Below are positions 1 to 11,357 of a DNA stretch of 64,000 bases, piece after piece. Numbering within the stretch: the stretch's first letter is position 1; each line of letters begins with the position of its first letter. The notes beneath the pieces are model-generated. The model ran no database searches and was not told where the DNA came from. It saw only the letters and a list, made by a program, of their open reading frames with translations. The translations under genes were made by a program, and so were the position numbers. Origin of the DNA: Sparassis latifolia (lineage: Eukaryota; Basidiomycota; Agaricomycetes; Polyporales; Sparassidaceae); assembly GCA_018466975.1 (NCBI GenBank), contig JAENRS010000022.1, positions 744,001-808,000 on the forward strand. Reading direction: 5' to 3'.

Positions 1-2081
1 TGGGAGAGATGCTTTGTGAGTCTAATTTCTGTCTCGATGCCCACCACATCTATCTTCATATGTGGTGCGTGCTGGCACTGCTTGATGCGGTGTGTCCGCC
101 CAACTCGAACGACCCGTTGCAGACGGTGGATGCTAATGGGTCTTCCATCCGTCACCTTGATTCATGCAATGACTCATCGCATCTCATAGGTTTCCTCCCC
201 GTGGTATACGCGTGGCTTGCCACACGGAGATCACCCACTCCTCTACAGCTCCCGACCGATGCCGAGGAAGAACCCGCTGAAGGGTCGAAGATGCAGATTG
301 CAGGGAAGCCTATGCGCGGTTGGAGCATCCTTCTGTTCTGGTTCCCTGCTGCGTGTGATCTTACGGGTACCACGGTTCGTGCATTTTTCCTTTCTTCATT
401 GCTTATACTTCCGTCGAGGAACACTATATTGCGTTCTCGAGTATGACCGCTGGCAACTTGAGCACATTCCGCGCAGATCGCTCGACTGTCCCTGTTGCTG
501 TCTGGCGTCTGAGGCAGTACGCGTACTGGGCTTCCGACTTGGATTCTGGCTGCGCATCTCCAGCTCTTCTGCAGTTACGCACTCTGAACCAATCATGAGT
601 ACATGCAGAGCAACTGGAGTTGTTCTTCATGTGCGGTATGTTCGTACACCGTTGGTATGTCAAATATGTCGTTCCGTATCAGAGTCGAACGCTGCGAGGA
701 TATGAAATTGACGTGCAGGTTCAATTGTCACAAGGTGCAGTGACAATGAACATCGGTTCATTTTGCCGGATGGCACTCATTTATTTGTTTCTTGCTAATG
801 CGTCTCCTGCAGCTCATGAACGTCGGGCTCTTATACACGCCGGTGTCTATCTATCAGATGACACGTGGTGCACTCGTGCTCTTTGTCGGAGTGCTTTCTG
901 TCATTTTCCTCCGCCGCAAACTGTGGTTGTATCAGTAAGTGCTATTTTATACCTTCGATATCGCATTGTTAATATTTCTTCGCAGATGGATATCATTAAT
1001 CACCGTGATGGGGGGTGTGTCATTAGTCGGCTACAGCGGCTCGCTCATTAAGGAGGCGGTCAAAGAGACCGACCTCCTTGACGACGCGCCTTCTGGCAAG
1101 CCTGAGGTAACTCAGGTGCTGGTTGGTAAGTAGCCTTCTCGTGTGGATTTAACATGTACTGACAAGTTCTACCTCAGGCGTATTCTTCATCCTTTTCGCA
1201 CAGATTTTGTACGCTTACGTCTTATCTCTTCTGCTTTTTGCTAAAATTTCATCTCTAGTGCCGCGACACAGTTCGTTGTCGAAGGCAAGTGCAGTGTATT
1301 TAATCCTGCATTGTCCTGAGAATAACTCCCTCCACAGAGAAAATCATGTCTCACTACTCTGTTGGCTCCTTCATGGCAGTCGGGTATGAGGGTTTCTTTG
1401 GCGCGCTGAGCATCGTGCTCGCGATGCCGATCCTCGCGCGCTTTGCGTCCGTCTCCCCGTTCTTTGACCTTCCGCGCGGATGGCACCAGATGGTCGACAC
1501 ACCGACGGTGCTCGGCTCCGCGTTCATAATCGCGCTCTCGATCTCGCTGTTCAATTTCTGCGGGCTGAGCGTCACGCGGCACGTCAGCGCAACCGCGCGC
1601 AGCCTTACGGATACATGCAGAACGCTCAGCATCTGGCTCATATCCCTGGCACTCGGCTGGGAAGCGATCGTCTGGCCGATCTCGATGCTGCAGGTGCTGG
1701 GGTTCTCGCTGCTGGTGTACGTCATTAACGAACCTTATATCGTGACATCTCCATTTAACGCTCGTGTTTTTTATCCACTCAGATACGGCACGGTATGCCT
1801 ACTTCTGTTTATTTTGTCCGCCGTAAGTACTGACCCGATTCTTGCAGTTCCTCTTCAACAATCTCGTCACACCCCCGGCCTTCCTCCGCCGCCCCTCCGA
1901 GGCTACACCAACCTTGCTGGCCGAGGATGCAGGCGAGGAAGCTGCACTCCTAACGGAAGAGACGCTCGACGAGACCGCGGCACTCCCTGTCGATCTTGGC
2001 CGGAGCGGTTACGACGCGGTGCCTCCGCACGCGCACGCACGTCGGACGAGCAGCCCCCATACGGCGCGGCGAATAGATTGA
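1..2081 (+). CDS. SLC35F6-like membrane transporter (5' end outside window)
   Basis: Likely a drug/metabolite transporter superfamily protein of the SLC35F6 type. Exons that keep one open phase: <1-15, 190-374, 813-934, 986-1125, 1178-1208, 1259-1284, 1338-1716, 1783-1792 and 1848-2081. The spliced protein shows family-like segments CDLTGTT, SIYQMTRGALV and FLRRKLWLYQW, several hydrophobic spans, and a hydrophilic, acidic C-terminal tail. The exon 1/2 junction gives GEMLCFLPVVYAW, which supports the model across the left edge. Three oddities: the 375-812 intron is long for this window, 1285-1337 has a GC donor, and 1783-1792 is a 10-nt micro-exon needed for the VYGTFLFN segment. Substrate and membrane location are not visible from sequence. 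The exon model is good; the transporter subfamily is recognised from memory. Confidence 0.8.
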
Positions 2082-2724
2082 AGGTGTTTCGTAGACAGTG
2101 ATCTGTTGACAACTAATGGCAGACGAGATAGCCTGTGCTAGATCGATGCGTGTGGAGTTATGTGGTAGAGGGATTGGATCCATGTTGATTCCTATGTGTT
2201 CCCAGGGACGAATCTTGTTACTGTAGGGTATATAGTACGGACCGCTGCACCTGCAGTGCCTATATTTCAGCCGTCGTTTCTGACGGACGTCACTTTATGT
2301 GGTTGCAATTTGGTTGCAATAGTCGATGCCAATACGGCGTTAGTGTCGACAAAGTTTTCGCCAACAACATAATCGGTTGACGCCAACATATAACTGCTTA
2401 AGGGCCGATGCAGTACTCTGCTGGACGCCAACATTGATCGGTTTAGATGCCTGAGAGCGTGGAGATCTACAGGAAAGATACTTCCGCGGTTAGAATAGAC
2501 ATCGAATGCCCCCGACGTGGTGCACCTTACTGTGATATTAAATTGCCATGGGTTGGATCAACTCAACGCAGGCAAGAGGGTAGAGTTCTTCATGGTTTTA
2601 CCTGTTTTAACAGGTGCAGGAAGGAGTGAGCGAGCCTCGTGGCGGCTATCCTCGTCCATCTCCGTGTTCTGGCGCGGCGTCTCTTTTCAGCCATGTCAAG
2701 TCCAACATCCTCCGTGACTCCGCC
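2082..2724. other. Intergenic, no gene seen
   Basis: The stretch holds the transporter's 3' flank and the 5' flank of the next gene. Short open frames here lack splice support or family features. Confidence 0.5.
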
Positions 2725-3292
2725 ATGTCGTCCAGAGGCAACAATTACAATGCACCTCCCTCCAAGTAAGTTTTCCTGGCCGTTCACTGCTGATCTCTAC
2801 TAATCATGTCCCAGTAAATATATGAATGACTTCAGCAAAGCCCTGTCGTATGAGATGCACATTCTTCTAGAGGAGGTCGGGAAGCTCAGAGACGAACAGA
2901 GACAACTACAATAGTGCGTCTGTTCCACTGGATCCGTTTCTCCTACCTGATCGTACTCCGTGCAGTGAGATTGACGAGCTGAAGAGCATAAAGGCGAAAT
3001 ATGGTGGTGCAGTTGAGGAGGTGGGTCTCTGCATCTGATCTCGTACGACCATTTCACAAAACCATTGCAGCCTGCAGCGCCGGAGCCAGAACCCGTTCCT
3101 GCTCCGCCTGCGCCTCAGGGCATCCTCGGCGACGCACCTGCACCCCCTGCCTGGCGCACAGTGCATAAGCGCGAGGAGCGTCGCAAGTCTAAGTCTAAGC
3201 CTAAGGCACTTCCTACTCCCGAGCCTGTTCCTGCGCCATCCCCGGCACGGGCTGCCATGAACATGCCCAGATGGGCTCAATGGAGGCGTTAG
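2725..3292 (+). CDS. Small coiled, Pro/Ala-rich hypothetical protein
   Basis: Exons 2725-2765, 2815-2913, 2966-3020 and 3071-3292 join in phase; the first intron has a textbook CTAAT branch site. The N-terminal half (about 65 residues) is charged and probably helical (EEVGKLRDEQRQLQYEIDEL). The second half is rich in Pro, Ala and Glu with a Lys/Arg patch (KREERRKSKSKPK). No catalytic motif is seen and I do not recognise a function. The last exon reads TAG at 3290-3292. However, 3353-3503 also reads Pro/Ala-rich in one frame, with a possible intron at 3430-3480, so the true C-terminus may lie further downstream through an extra splice that I could not place in phase. Confidence 0.6.
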
Positions 3293-3871
3293 TCTATCCT
3301 CTACTCATAATTATATTTGCTACACACTAAACCTATATCTGATCGTGGACAGCGAACGTCGGGATGTCGCCCAATCCTCGTGCAGCGCCAGCTGTAACAC
3401 CGTCGCCCGTGCCCTCGCGTCTTGGCTTGTTCGGTGCGTCATTCTCGTTCTGGCAATGACCCGTGCTCACACTCCTCGAAGGTCCTCCGTCCCCGCCGCC
3501 ACATTAATCCACCTAGACCTTGCTACGGAACTTTTGATTATTCTGTCATGCTATAGGAATAAATATCGCTGTATGGACCGCTTTGTATGATATTTTATTG
3601 ACTTTTATCGACAAAGGTCTGCTTGGCTGAATGGTTTGATTCCTGACGCCGCATCTTCAATCGTGCAAGATCGTCTACTGAGCATGGCTAACGATCAGCT
3701 GCCATAATGCAAACTCCCAAACAAGATGAGACCTCGTCCGCATCTTCGTTCTGGTCCGTGCAGCGAAATTGATGCGTCGCCGTGAAGCTAGGATTGGGCT
3801 CTCTCTCCAAACGACCCAACAGATCTTTCAAAGGGTACGCCACCACCAACGTGGGACTGAGCCTTCGCACT
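3293..3871. other. Space between two converging genes
   Basis: Contains a possible extra 3' exon of the upstream small gene (about 3353-3503) and AT-rich sequence near 3530-3600. Nothing else is supported. Confidence 0.4.
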
Positions 3872-5994
3872 CTATTGGTCTGATTTCCTGCTCGCTCGCT
3901 TCCTTTTTTGCGTCGGTCTTTGAGCCTGTGTCGTGGCACCACTAGAGCGCGACGACGGTGCAAGAGCCGCTGGCACGGCAGCCGATGTGCCAGCCAGCAT
4001 GCTTGACTCGTTCGCATGCGGCGGAGAATTGATTTTCTTAGCATCCGCCGAAGACGAGCCCACTGCCCGTTGCATCCCACTGAAAGAATGTCGGCATCAG
4101 TAGGTGGAATGTCGGCAACAAAAGTCAAAGTGAAGTTACGCAGTCGGAAACAACTGCTCAGCGCTCAGTCCCATCACATATTGGTCCACTCTTTTCTCCC
4201 ATGTTTCGCGGTAGGAGGATGGCTCGTAGAGCTGGTATTTAAACTCTGGTTCGATATCTGTGGGAACTACGAAGACCAACTTCCACTTCTTCCTATACCG
4301 ACTCTTGGTAGGAAGAATGTTCGCGACACTTTGTAGTCCTTGTACTTCGATTGAGTGATCCAGACTGGTTGTGAACCGAAATAGGATCGGTGTCCCGTCA
4401 ACGAAGGTGAAAGAATTAATACTCGGAATATTTGAATTCAGAGGACGGTAGTACGTGCGTGGCACCAGATTACCGGAGATCTGACAGATCTTCTCGAAGA
4501 TGACCGCTTGCGAAGTTATAGAAAGGTCCCACTGCATCTGAGAGGAAGAATTATGACCACTCGGAAGAGACCTAACGGCGTAGCTCTGTGTCCCGACAGC
4601 TGAAAGGACGTGATACGCGGTATCTTCAAAGATGCTTCCCGCCGTCCCTCTGGAGATACGATCCGACAAGAGGTTATTGTAGATTTGGCGCATGGACGAT
4701 CCTAACAAACGCTGCGCATGCTGATGAATCATGTCCCAAATGAATGGAGTGGCGACCTTCCCGTGCATGATGCCTCGATAGATCTTCCCGTCCAAAGTTG
4801 CCTGGCCTACAATCACTAGTACGTTGCTCACCGAATCATCCCAGCCACCGTCTGCTAGTGGGAACAGAGCATGGGGATCCTGACATTTGTCCAATGCGCC
4901 ACGAATTTCTGACAGATACTCCGTACGGTGCACGCAGCACCAGTACACGGTGCGCGCAGACGCAGTAAACTGACTGTAGGCGGCCCAAAGTTCCCGATCA
5001 GTGGGCTGACGACCAGATACGGTCATTTGCAGTGGCCTGAAACAAAATTTCGTCAAATCCTTGTAACAGCTGCAATACCTTCATACATACATCGCAGCGT
5101 ATATCTCACACCAGGACCAGGGCTTCATGATATATTTGTTAACCCCTGCTTGTTTCGCCCATTCCTTGTACCTGCTAGGTTTCGGGAAAGAGGAAAGGAT
5201 GACCTTCCACGTCTCGAAATAGACGCTATACCAACGTGGCATCGCTTGACTTTCATTCGAATCAAACAAGATCCATCCTTCATCCGTGCCGCTAATATTC
5301 CCTCCGGGAATGTCCCCGTCATGTATATTGGACAACTCCTTGCATAGGAATGCGACGTCCATCTCAGTTCCAGGGAATTGGTAGGCGCCTGACTCTCTAA
5401 ATAAGAAGAACGAATCGGCGTGGGGTGCGTAAATGGTCGGCAATCCTTTGATCAGCCGGTCGACCAGGGCGTATATCAGGAATAGACTCTTTCCTGTTCG
5501 CGCAGGTCAGATTCAGTATCATTTTTAATACCGTATGCTACACACCGACGCCAGGCTGACCAGTCAAGACGACCGGCATGTGATTTTCCTCGAAACTCGC
5601 CATCGCATCCTTATACTCCTGTCGACAGCAAGGACCGATGAGCCCTTACAATGGTCGCAGGCAGCCACGACAAATCAAGCCGAGTGTAGTCGAATGGAAT
5701 CCGAGGGACATCGGGGTCGATGCTAGCTAATGCGGCTGCTGCATCGTCGTCGTCATCTTCCACGATACCTCCTGAAGAAGAATCGACCTTCACAGCACTG
5801 GACTGCATGCTGTCCTTCAAGTTTTCGTAATCTGGGATGGAAATACGACTTTGAATGAAGACTTGGCGCCTGTCCTCGGTTTCGTCTGAGTCGCCCCTTT
5901 TCCACAATTCGCGATATAGAATCCGAAAGCTACGGGATACGGGCTCAAAAGCGTCGTCTTGAGCATTGGGATCAGAAAGATAGCTGACTGGCAT
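3872..5994 (-). CDS. Crinkler/RHS-type P-loop NTPase with putative nuclease-like C-terminus
   Basis: Five exons read from 5994 down: 5994-5650, 5618-5546, 5493-5091, 5036-4140 and 4079-3872. All phases agree and give about 641 residues. Residues 135-142 are a Walker A motif (GQPGVGKS), with upstream text typical of fungal Crinkler/RHS proteins (LPATI...EYKDAM). The C-terminal third carries GSIFEDTAYHVL, YYRPLNSN and LFRFTTSLDH, which resemble the degraded nuclease fold described for this class; that part is inference. The tail ends in a basic stretch (KRKRASRKSDQ), a possible nuclear signal. An acidic Asp run lies near residue 80. The first intron would be only 31 nt (5649-5619); if it is not spliced, the gene is frameshifted. 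An LTR element starts 156 bp upstream of the start codon. Confidence 0.65.
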
Positions 5995-6065
5995 GATAGG
6001 TGAGAGCAGCAGGCTCCTAAAACCAGCCGACTTCTCGCTCCCTATGTTTATGTTTCAGCGGATCA

Positions 6066-6094
6066 TGTGACAAACATTTTATGAGACTTACCTG
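6066..6094 (-). repeat. Left copy of an inverted repeat flanking the LTR element
   Basis: Read on the minus strand, this reads CAGGTAAGTCTCATAAAATG and onward. It matches 10588-10616 on the plus strand except at a few positions. Both copies start with a splice-donor-like AGGTRAGT. Confidence 0.6.
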
Positions 6095-6144
6095 ATTGAT
6101 GGAGATGGGAGGAGGGGTTGAGAGAAAGGAAAGAAGAAGAGGGG

Positions 6145-6149
6145 ATAGG
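6145..6149. repeat. Target site duplication ATAGG, left
   Basis: The five bases before the left LTR equal the five bases after the right LTR (10587-10591). Confidence 0.9.
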
Positions 6150-6677
6150 TGTTACGAGGGAACCCAAGGGGCGACCCGAGTACACGCCAGCCTTTAGGAG
6201 GCTCAAGTCATCGATGCCAACCGGCCCCGTCGGAGACCGGTGCAAGACTCAAGCGATCGTCCTCAAGCCAACATGCACCAGATATGGTCTATGAATGGGT
6301 AGGTTCAGATTGGGGAACCTATCGAATACATGCCATGTATATATACTCGTACATACAATGTAATACAATGGCCGTCATTGGTCCATCTTATCAGTACAAG
6401 GTCAGGTGCACACCATGAGGTATAGGTGTGTCATCGATAAGCATCATGAGGTGGCCATGAGGCCGGGCCGACTATACGTACCGAGGTCTAGGGTCGGCTG
6501 TACCTAGACTAGGTCGAGAACCATGACGTCATGTTCTAGATTAGTGACATCATAGCACGTGATATCCAAAAGTCTAGCCTCTAGGTGAGGCCTCGACATC
6601 GCAGTTGCGTACTGCGAGAATGTTCCAACTCGGGCCGGAGCCCGTTCGCATGGCCCATGCCAGGGACCGTTGTAACA
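6150..6677. repeat. Left LTR, 528 bp
   Basis: Direct repeat of 10059-10586 with a TG...CA boundary and a 6-bp terminal inverted repeat (TGTTAC/GTAACA). A TATATATA run near 6337-6346 could be its promoter. Confidence 0.9.
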
Positions 6678-9600
6678 TAAGCTCCCGCTCAAGGTTCAAT
6701 CGCCTCGATTGAGTGTCAAAATCTAAAAATCGAAATCCAGGGGAAAAGTCCGGAGTCGAAAAGACGGAGGGAAATGAAAAGAAATTCCGCGTCTTCATCG
6801 TTCATCGTCGAAGTGCGGCCTCGCATGATTCTTGAAATCAGAGGCGGAATCGGTGAAGAAAAAAAAGAAAAAGCCAGAGGCCAGAGCCGTCGCTGCGCTC
6901 CGCCCCCCTTACAGTCGCAACCTTCTTGCCGGTTGCTCCCTTCAGGTCGCTCGTCCTCAAGCTACTTCACGTATCTCTTCGGACTCGTGATGGAAGTTCC
7001 TTTGTCACTTCTTTTCGAAGCTCGGCTCGCTAAGCCCTGCGCTCTGCACCACTTGACCCGTTCGCCTCACTTGTCGATGGACCTTTGCAGGTCCGTAAGC
7101 CTTCAGCAGGCTTACACCTCCTCTATACCCTGGCACCAAAATTGGTAAAAGCCCAATTATTCTAGGCTATCATGGGTAAGAGTCGTTTTCATGGGGAGGG
7201 AAGGTGGGAAAAAATTGAGCCCTGTGGTAGGGTTCCTCGCTCTCGCTTGTCACCCGGGCTCATAAAGCCCAATTACTTCAGCTCGGATATTCATCCTCGC
7301 TTACTATGCCTATTAGCTCCCGCTCAAGGCTCAACACCCTCGACTTGAAAACCATTCTTCACAACTGGAGCATTCGGCTGTCTTCAAGTTTAAGGTCATT
7401 ACGGACTCGTGGTGCTCATTTGACATCTGAGCAAGATCCTTCTAGTTTATAGTCATTGCAGACATGTGTTTCTTTTTGAGAAGTCGGACAGTGTCATCGT
7501 GGTCCCGATTTACCACGATTCTTCTGTAAAGACTCGTCTTGAACGTCCCTGCCTCATCCTTTTAAGGTATGGTCAGACTCTCATCTGAGACTGTCGGCGG
7601 TTCTGGGATAGTGGTCCTGTAAAAGCTGGAGCTCCAAAGCTCCATCCGTTCGAACACACAAGCATGATGGTGTGTTAGAACTTCCGGTTCACTTCGGGTG
7701 GGGTTCTACAGTCTCGGATTGGGCCCGGTGACTAGCCGTTTGGTGTAGCCCTTCGCATTTCCGGTATACGTGTGCATCACCCACACAAGGGGTTCTTCGA
7801 AGTTTCTTGTCAAGTCATTCGATAAGACTATCAGGCCCTCAGGCTATTTGCACCAGCATAGACTCCTGGGGAAGCACTCTTCAAGTGCTGATTTGTGTAT
7901 CAACTGGTTTCTACAGAGCGCCGGTGTCTGTCACTGTCTCCGAAGGAGACCTTCAACGTTTCTAATCGTCAGGATGACCATGGCCTTATCTTGGGTCAAT
8001 GTCGCATGAAAGCGACTATCTTCCTTCACATTCCGTGAATGCCACGGTCCTGCCATTCGGCTTTTATTTCGTGTTCATTTGTCCAAGTCGATATTCCAGT
8101 AATTCATCAGGAGCAGAGAGCATCAGCTCCTGCTCAAGGTTCCGTTCGATATTCTAATATTGTTCGTACTCGGCCCAGGTTCGTACCCTGGCCCAGGCAT
8201 GTACTTCGTCATTGTTTCTCGTCGGGTCTTATCGTGCATCAGCGTCGAATAGAATCGACTGCCTCTGTCCATATTCCATGGATGCCCTATTCATCGCGTG
8301 TTCCAGTTTCGTGTGTCATTCCTAATCCACGGGAACAACCCCTCACATGGCATCAAAATTGCCATTCATCGCTGCTCTAAATCATCCAAGTGATGAGGCC
8401 TCGGCCTACATCAAATCCAAGGGTCGGCCGTGACATCATCCAATGGGAACCAAGGGTCGGCCGTGACCCAGTGAAAGTGCCTTTCTATCCATGGGGAACT
8501 GGTTTATACCCTCACATGTCAAAAGTGCCATCTGTTCATGGGGAACAACCCCTCGCGTGTTTCAAAAAGCGTGCCCTTCCCAGGGGCTTGGTTTATAAGG
8601 GTTGCCAGCGCCCTTTCTTCATCAGGTTCGGGGAACTTAATCCCTCACGATTCATCTTCCGGTAAGATATCGTTCAATGTTCGTTGGTTTATATGAAGAG
8701 CCAATATCCATATTGTCATCGGGTTGGAGTGTCGCATACTGTTAACCTCCAAATCTTTCTTTCTTCAATTCGTTGTTCATTGAAAGGCGTGAAAGTTCGC
8801 CTCCTCGAGCCTTCGGCCTAGGCTCGGGCATCGTCATCATGTTGCTTCCAGTTAACTCCGTGGTGCCCTTCGCCTTTATATTCTTCCAGCACTGCGTTCA
8901 TTGGAGCCTCCCTTCAGCCGTTGTTCATCAATCAGACCTTTTGGTTATTGCATCAAGGTCTTCAAGTTGGTTTCTTTAATGTCGAGAGCCATGATCGACA
9001 TTCATTTTTGGATGTGGTGTGTCAACCACTGATATCGTGCGTACCCCGGCCCAGGGTTGTACCCCAGCCCAGGCACCGTTCATCATCGAGAGAATCGAAC
9101 TGGTTTATTCTTCGGGTATCCAGTTCCCGCATTCATTGATCGGGACCTCGAGCTCATAACGCTGGTCATTCCAACCTCTGGCACTAATCATTGCCTTTGG
9201 CCTTCATCGGAGATTGTGCCCTTTGGCAATAACCTTTCTTGTCAATCAACTTGTAAGATACTTGAGTTGTCAATCTTTCTGCACCCTGGGCAACTCGCCT
9301 CACTAGGTGTCATCAGCTAAGATCTATCGTTTATTTATAGTGGATAGCGAATGTCCACTCGAGCGATGGTTTGTTTAGCCTCGAGAGCCATTATCGAGGG
9401 TTCGGTCGAGATCGTCTTTCTTGTTATTCGATCATTCTTGTCATAAGGTATCTTTCAGCTTTGCGGATTCGTTCATCGTCGGCTAAACAGCCCGTTGCTT
9501 GTCTCGAAGCATTGTACCCTGTACACCGTCTTGCTGGTTGCGAGATTGATTACCTCAGCCTCCTCGGCCTATTGGTCTCTCAGACAGACCCCTCTCCAAG

Positions 9601-10058
9601 GATCAGTGATCAGTCTGTCTCTAGCGGCAGCCTCAGTCATGAGCATGACCTCAAGCGGCATCTGGCAACCGAACTGGGTGCACCTCTGGAGGGTAGGTGT
9701 TCGGCATCGTCAGTGTTCATCGTTCATCATGAATCATCAGTGGTAGTGATCAAGACATAAGAGTAAGAGCACGTAGCGTAGTCTCTGCTACTGCTCGTCC
9801 ATCCTTCTGCCATTCTTATCAGTGAGCTATCCAGCTCATGGTCATGTCTGTTGTCGTCAATGTCGTTCATTAAAGTCCAATCCAGGACTGGGGGATCATC
9901 AGAGATCTTGGTCATCAGAGTCGGAGCCATCATCAATGTCTTCGATTATCAGAGTCGTGGTCGACAGGTCATCATCGTCAATGTCGTCAAGTGTCGCCAG
10001 ATACAGTGGATGCCTTAGACCGTAGTAGGTCAGGCAAGCAAGGGAAATCTGAACCTTT
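6678..10058. other. Interior of the LTR element, apparently non-coding
   Basis: No gene is supported. It contains diverged internal repeats: AGCTCCYGCTCAAGG at about 6680, 7315 and 8115; AAGGGTCGGCCGTGAC twice at about 8419 and 8453; a GGGAAC...CCCTC unit repeated between 8325 and 8600; and a 'GCCCAGG...TACCCYRGCCCAGGCA' block at about 8170 and 9043. Confidence 0.6.
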
Positions 10059-10586
10059 TGTTACAAGGGAACCCAAGGGGCGACCCGAGTACATGCCAGC
10101 CTTTAGGAGGCTCAAGTCATCGATGCCAACCGGCCCCGTCGGGGACCGGTGCAAGACTCAAGCGATCGTCCTCAAGCCAACATGCACCAGATATGATCTA
10201 TGAATGGGTAGGTTCAGATTGGGGAACCTATCGAATACATGCCATGTATATATACTCGTACATACAATGTAATACAATGGCCGTCATTGGTCCATCTTAT
10301 CAGTACAAGGTCAGGTGCACACCATGAGGTATAGGTGTGTCATCGATAAGCATCATGAGGTGGCCATGAGGCCGGGCCGACTATACGTACCGAGGTCTAG
10401 GGTCGGCTGTACCTAGACTAGGTCGAGAACTATGACGTCATATTCTAGATTAGTGACATCATAGCACGTGATATCCAAAAGTCTAGCCTCTAGGTGAGGC
10501 CTCAACATCGCAGTTGCATACTGCGAGAATGTTCCAACTCGGGCCGGAGCCCGTTCGCATGGCCCATGCCAGGGACCGTTGTAACA
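10059..10586. repeat. Right LTR, 528 bp
   Basis: Same length and ends as the left LTR, with about 1.5% difference counted by eye. Confidence 0.9.
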
Positions 10587-10591
10587 ATAGG
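10587..10591. repeat. Target site duplication ATAGG, right
   Basis: Matches 6145-6149. Confidence 0.9.
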
Positions 10592-10616
10592 TGAGTCTCA
10601 TAAAACATTTGTCAAT
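10588..10616 (+). repeat. Right copy of the inverted repeat flanking the LTR element
   Basis: Begins TAGGTGAGTCTCATAAAACA and is near-identical to the minus-strand sequence of 6066-6094. Confidence 0.6.
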
Positions 10617-11177
10617 TGAGGGAGAATTACTGTGAAAGGATAGCCGAACATGCCTGACCGTTCAGTCGGCGCACCCCCTCATATACACAGTCATCTACCG
10701 GTCTTTGAGACACTACCACTCCTTGAGACACATGACTTTTTCTCACTCACTTTTCCACATTTTACCTCGGAGTTTTTTTACATGTAGTAGTACTATGTGA
10801 GCTACTTCTATGGAAATATTGGAGGGTAGGTATGCCTGGATTGTTTCTGAGAGCCAGAAAGATGTGAAAATGACTGAACATTCAAATTTCTTGGGCAAGA
10901 TCTTGAGATTCTGTCAAGGTACAAAAATCCAAAAACCTCTTCAAATATATTGATTAACATGCATCTTGTTCACTTATGTGAATAGGGTAAGAGTTTGTGA
11001 GTTGGAACAGATGCTTATAACTTATAAGCTTTTTGGATACTGAGGTATCCCGAGAACTCCGTGGTAGAGAAAATCAACATATGCACAGAACGAAGAACAT
11101 GCTGACAAATATTTATTTACACGAGTGTTCGCAGAAGCGCTCAGTCCACTATCCGGTATGAAAGGGTCAGAGCAGAA
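10617..11177. other. AT-rich intergenic, no gene seen
   Basis: Many stops in all frames and no recognisable motif. Confidence 0.5.
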
Positions 11178-11349
11178 ATGGCCAACAACCTGCATTCTGC
11201 CATATACTCACTCAGGTCGACGCTAGATCTCTACATCACCCCATCAAACATGGACTCGGATGAGGGATGCAGTCTGGACCGGGATTCGGATTTGAGTTTC
11301 GAGTCGAACTCGGAATCTAATTCCCTGACCAATCACCAGAGTTTCTCTC

Positions 11350-11357
11350 GCACATAT
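11350..11357. repeat. 8-bp target duplication GCACATAT, left
   Basis: Identical to 11953-11960 on the other side of the MITE. Confidence 0.9.

Larger units (their letters stand above)
6150..10586. mobile_element. Complete non-autonomous LTR retrotransposon (LARD-like)
   Basis: Two 528-bp direct repeats start TGTTAC and end GTAACA, and a 5-bp target duplication (ATAGG) flanks the element, so this is one intact insertion of 4437 bp. The 3381-bp interior has no long open frame and no gag, protease, reverse transcriptase, RNase H or integrase motif that I can see. It would depend on another element's proteins, as large retrotransposon derivatives do. I see no confident primer-binding site or polypurine tract. 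By eye the LTRs differ at about eight positions, all transitions, which suggests a fairly young insertion. Confidence 0.85.

Noticed and set aside
3688..4128. Separate minus-strand gene after the Crinkler-type NTPase
   Set aside because: Better explained as the NTPase's last intron and last exon in another frame (exon 4079-3872).
7981..8110. Possible reverse transcriptase remnant (VLPFGFY-like text) in the LTR interior
   Set aside because: Only a few residues fit and no other RT block or ordered neighbours are found.
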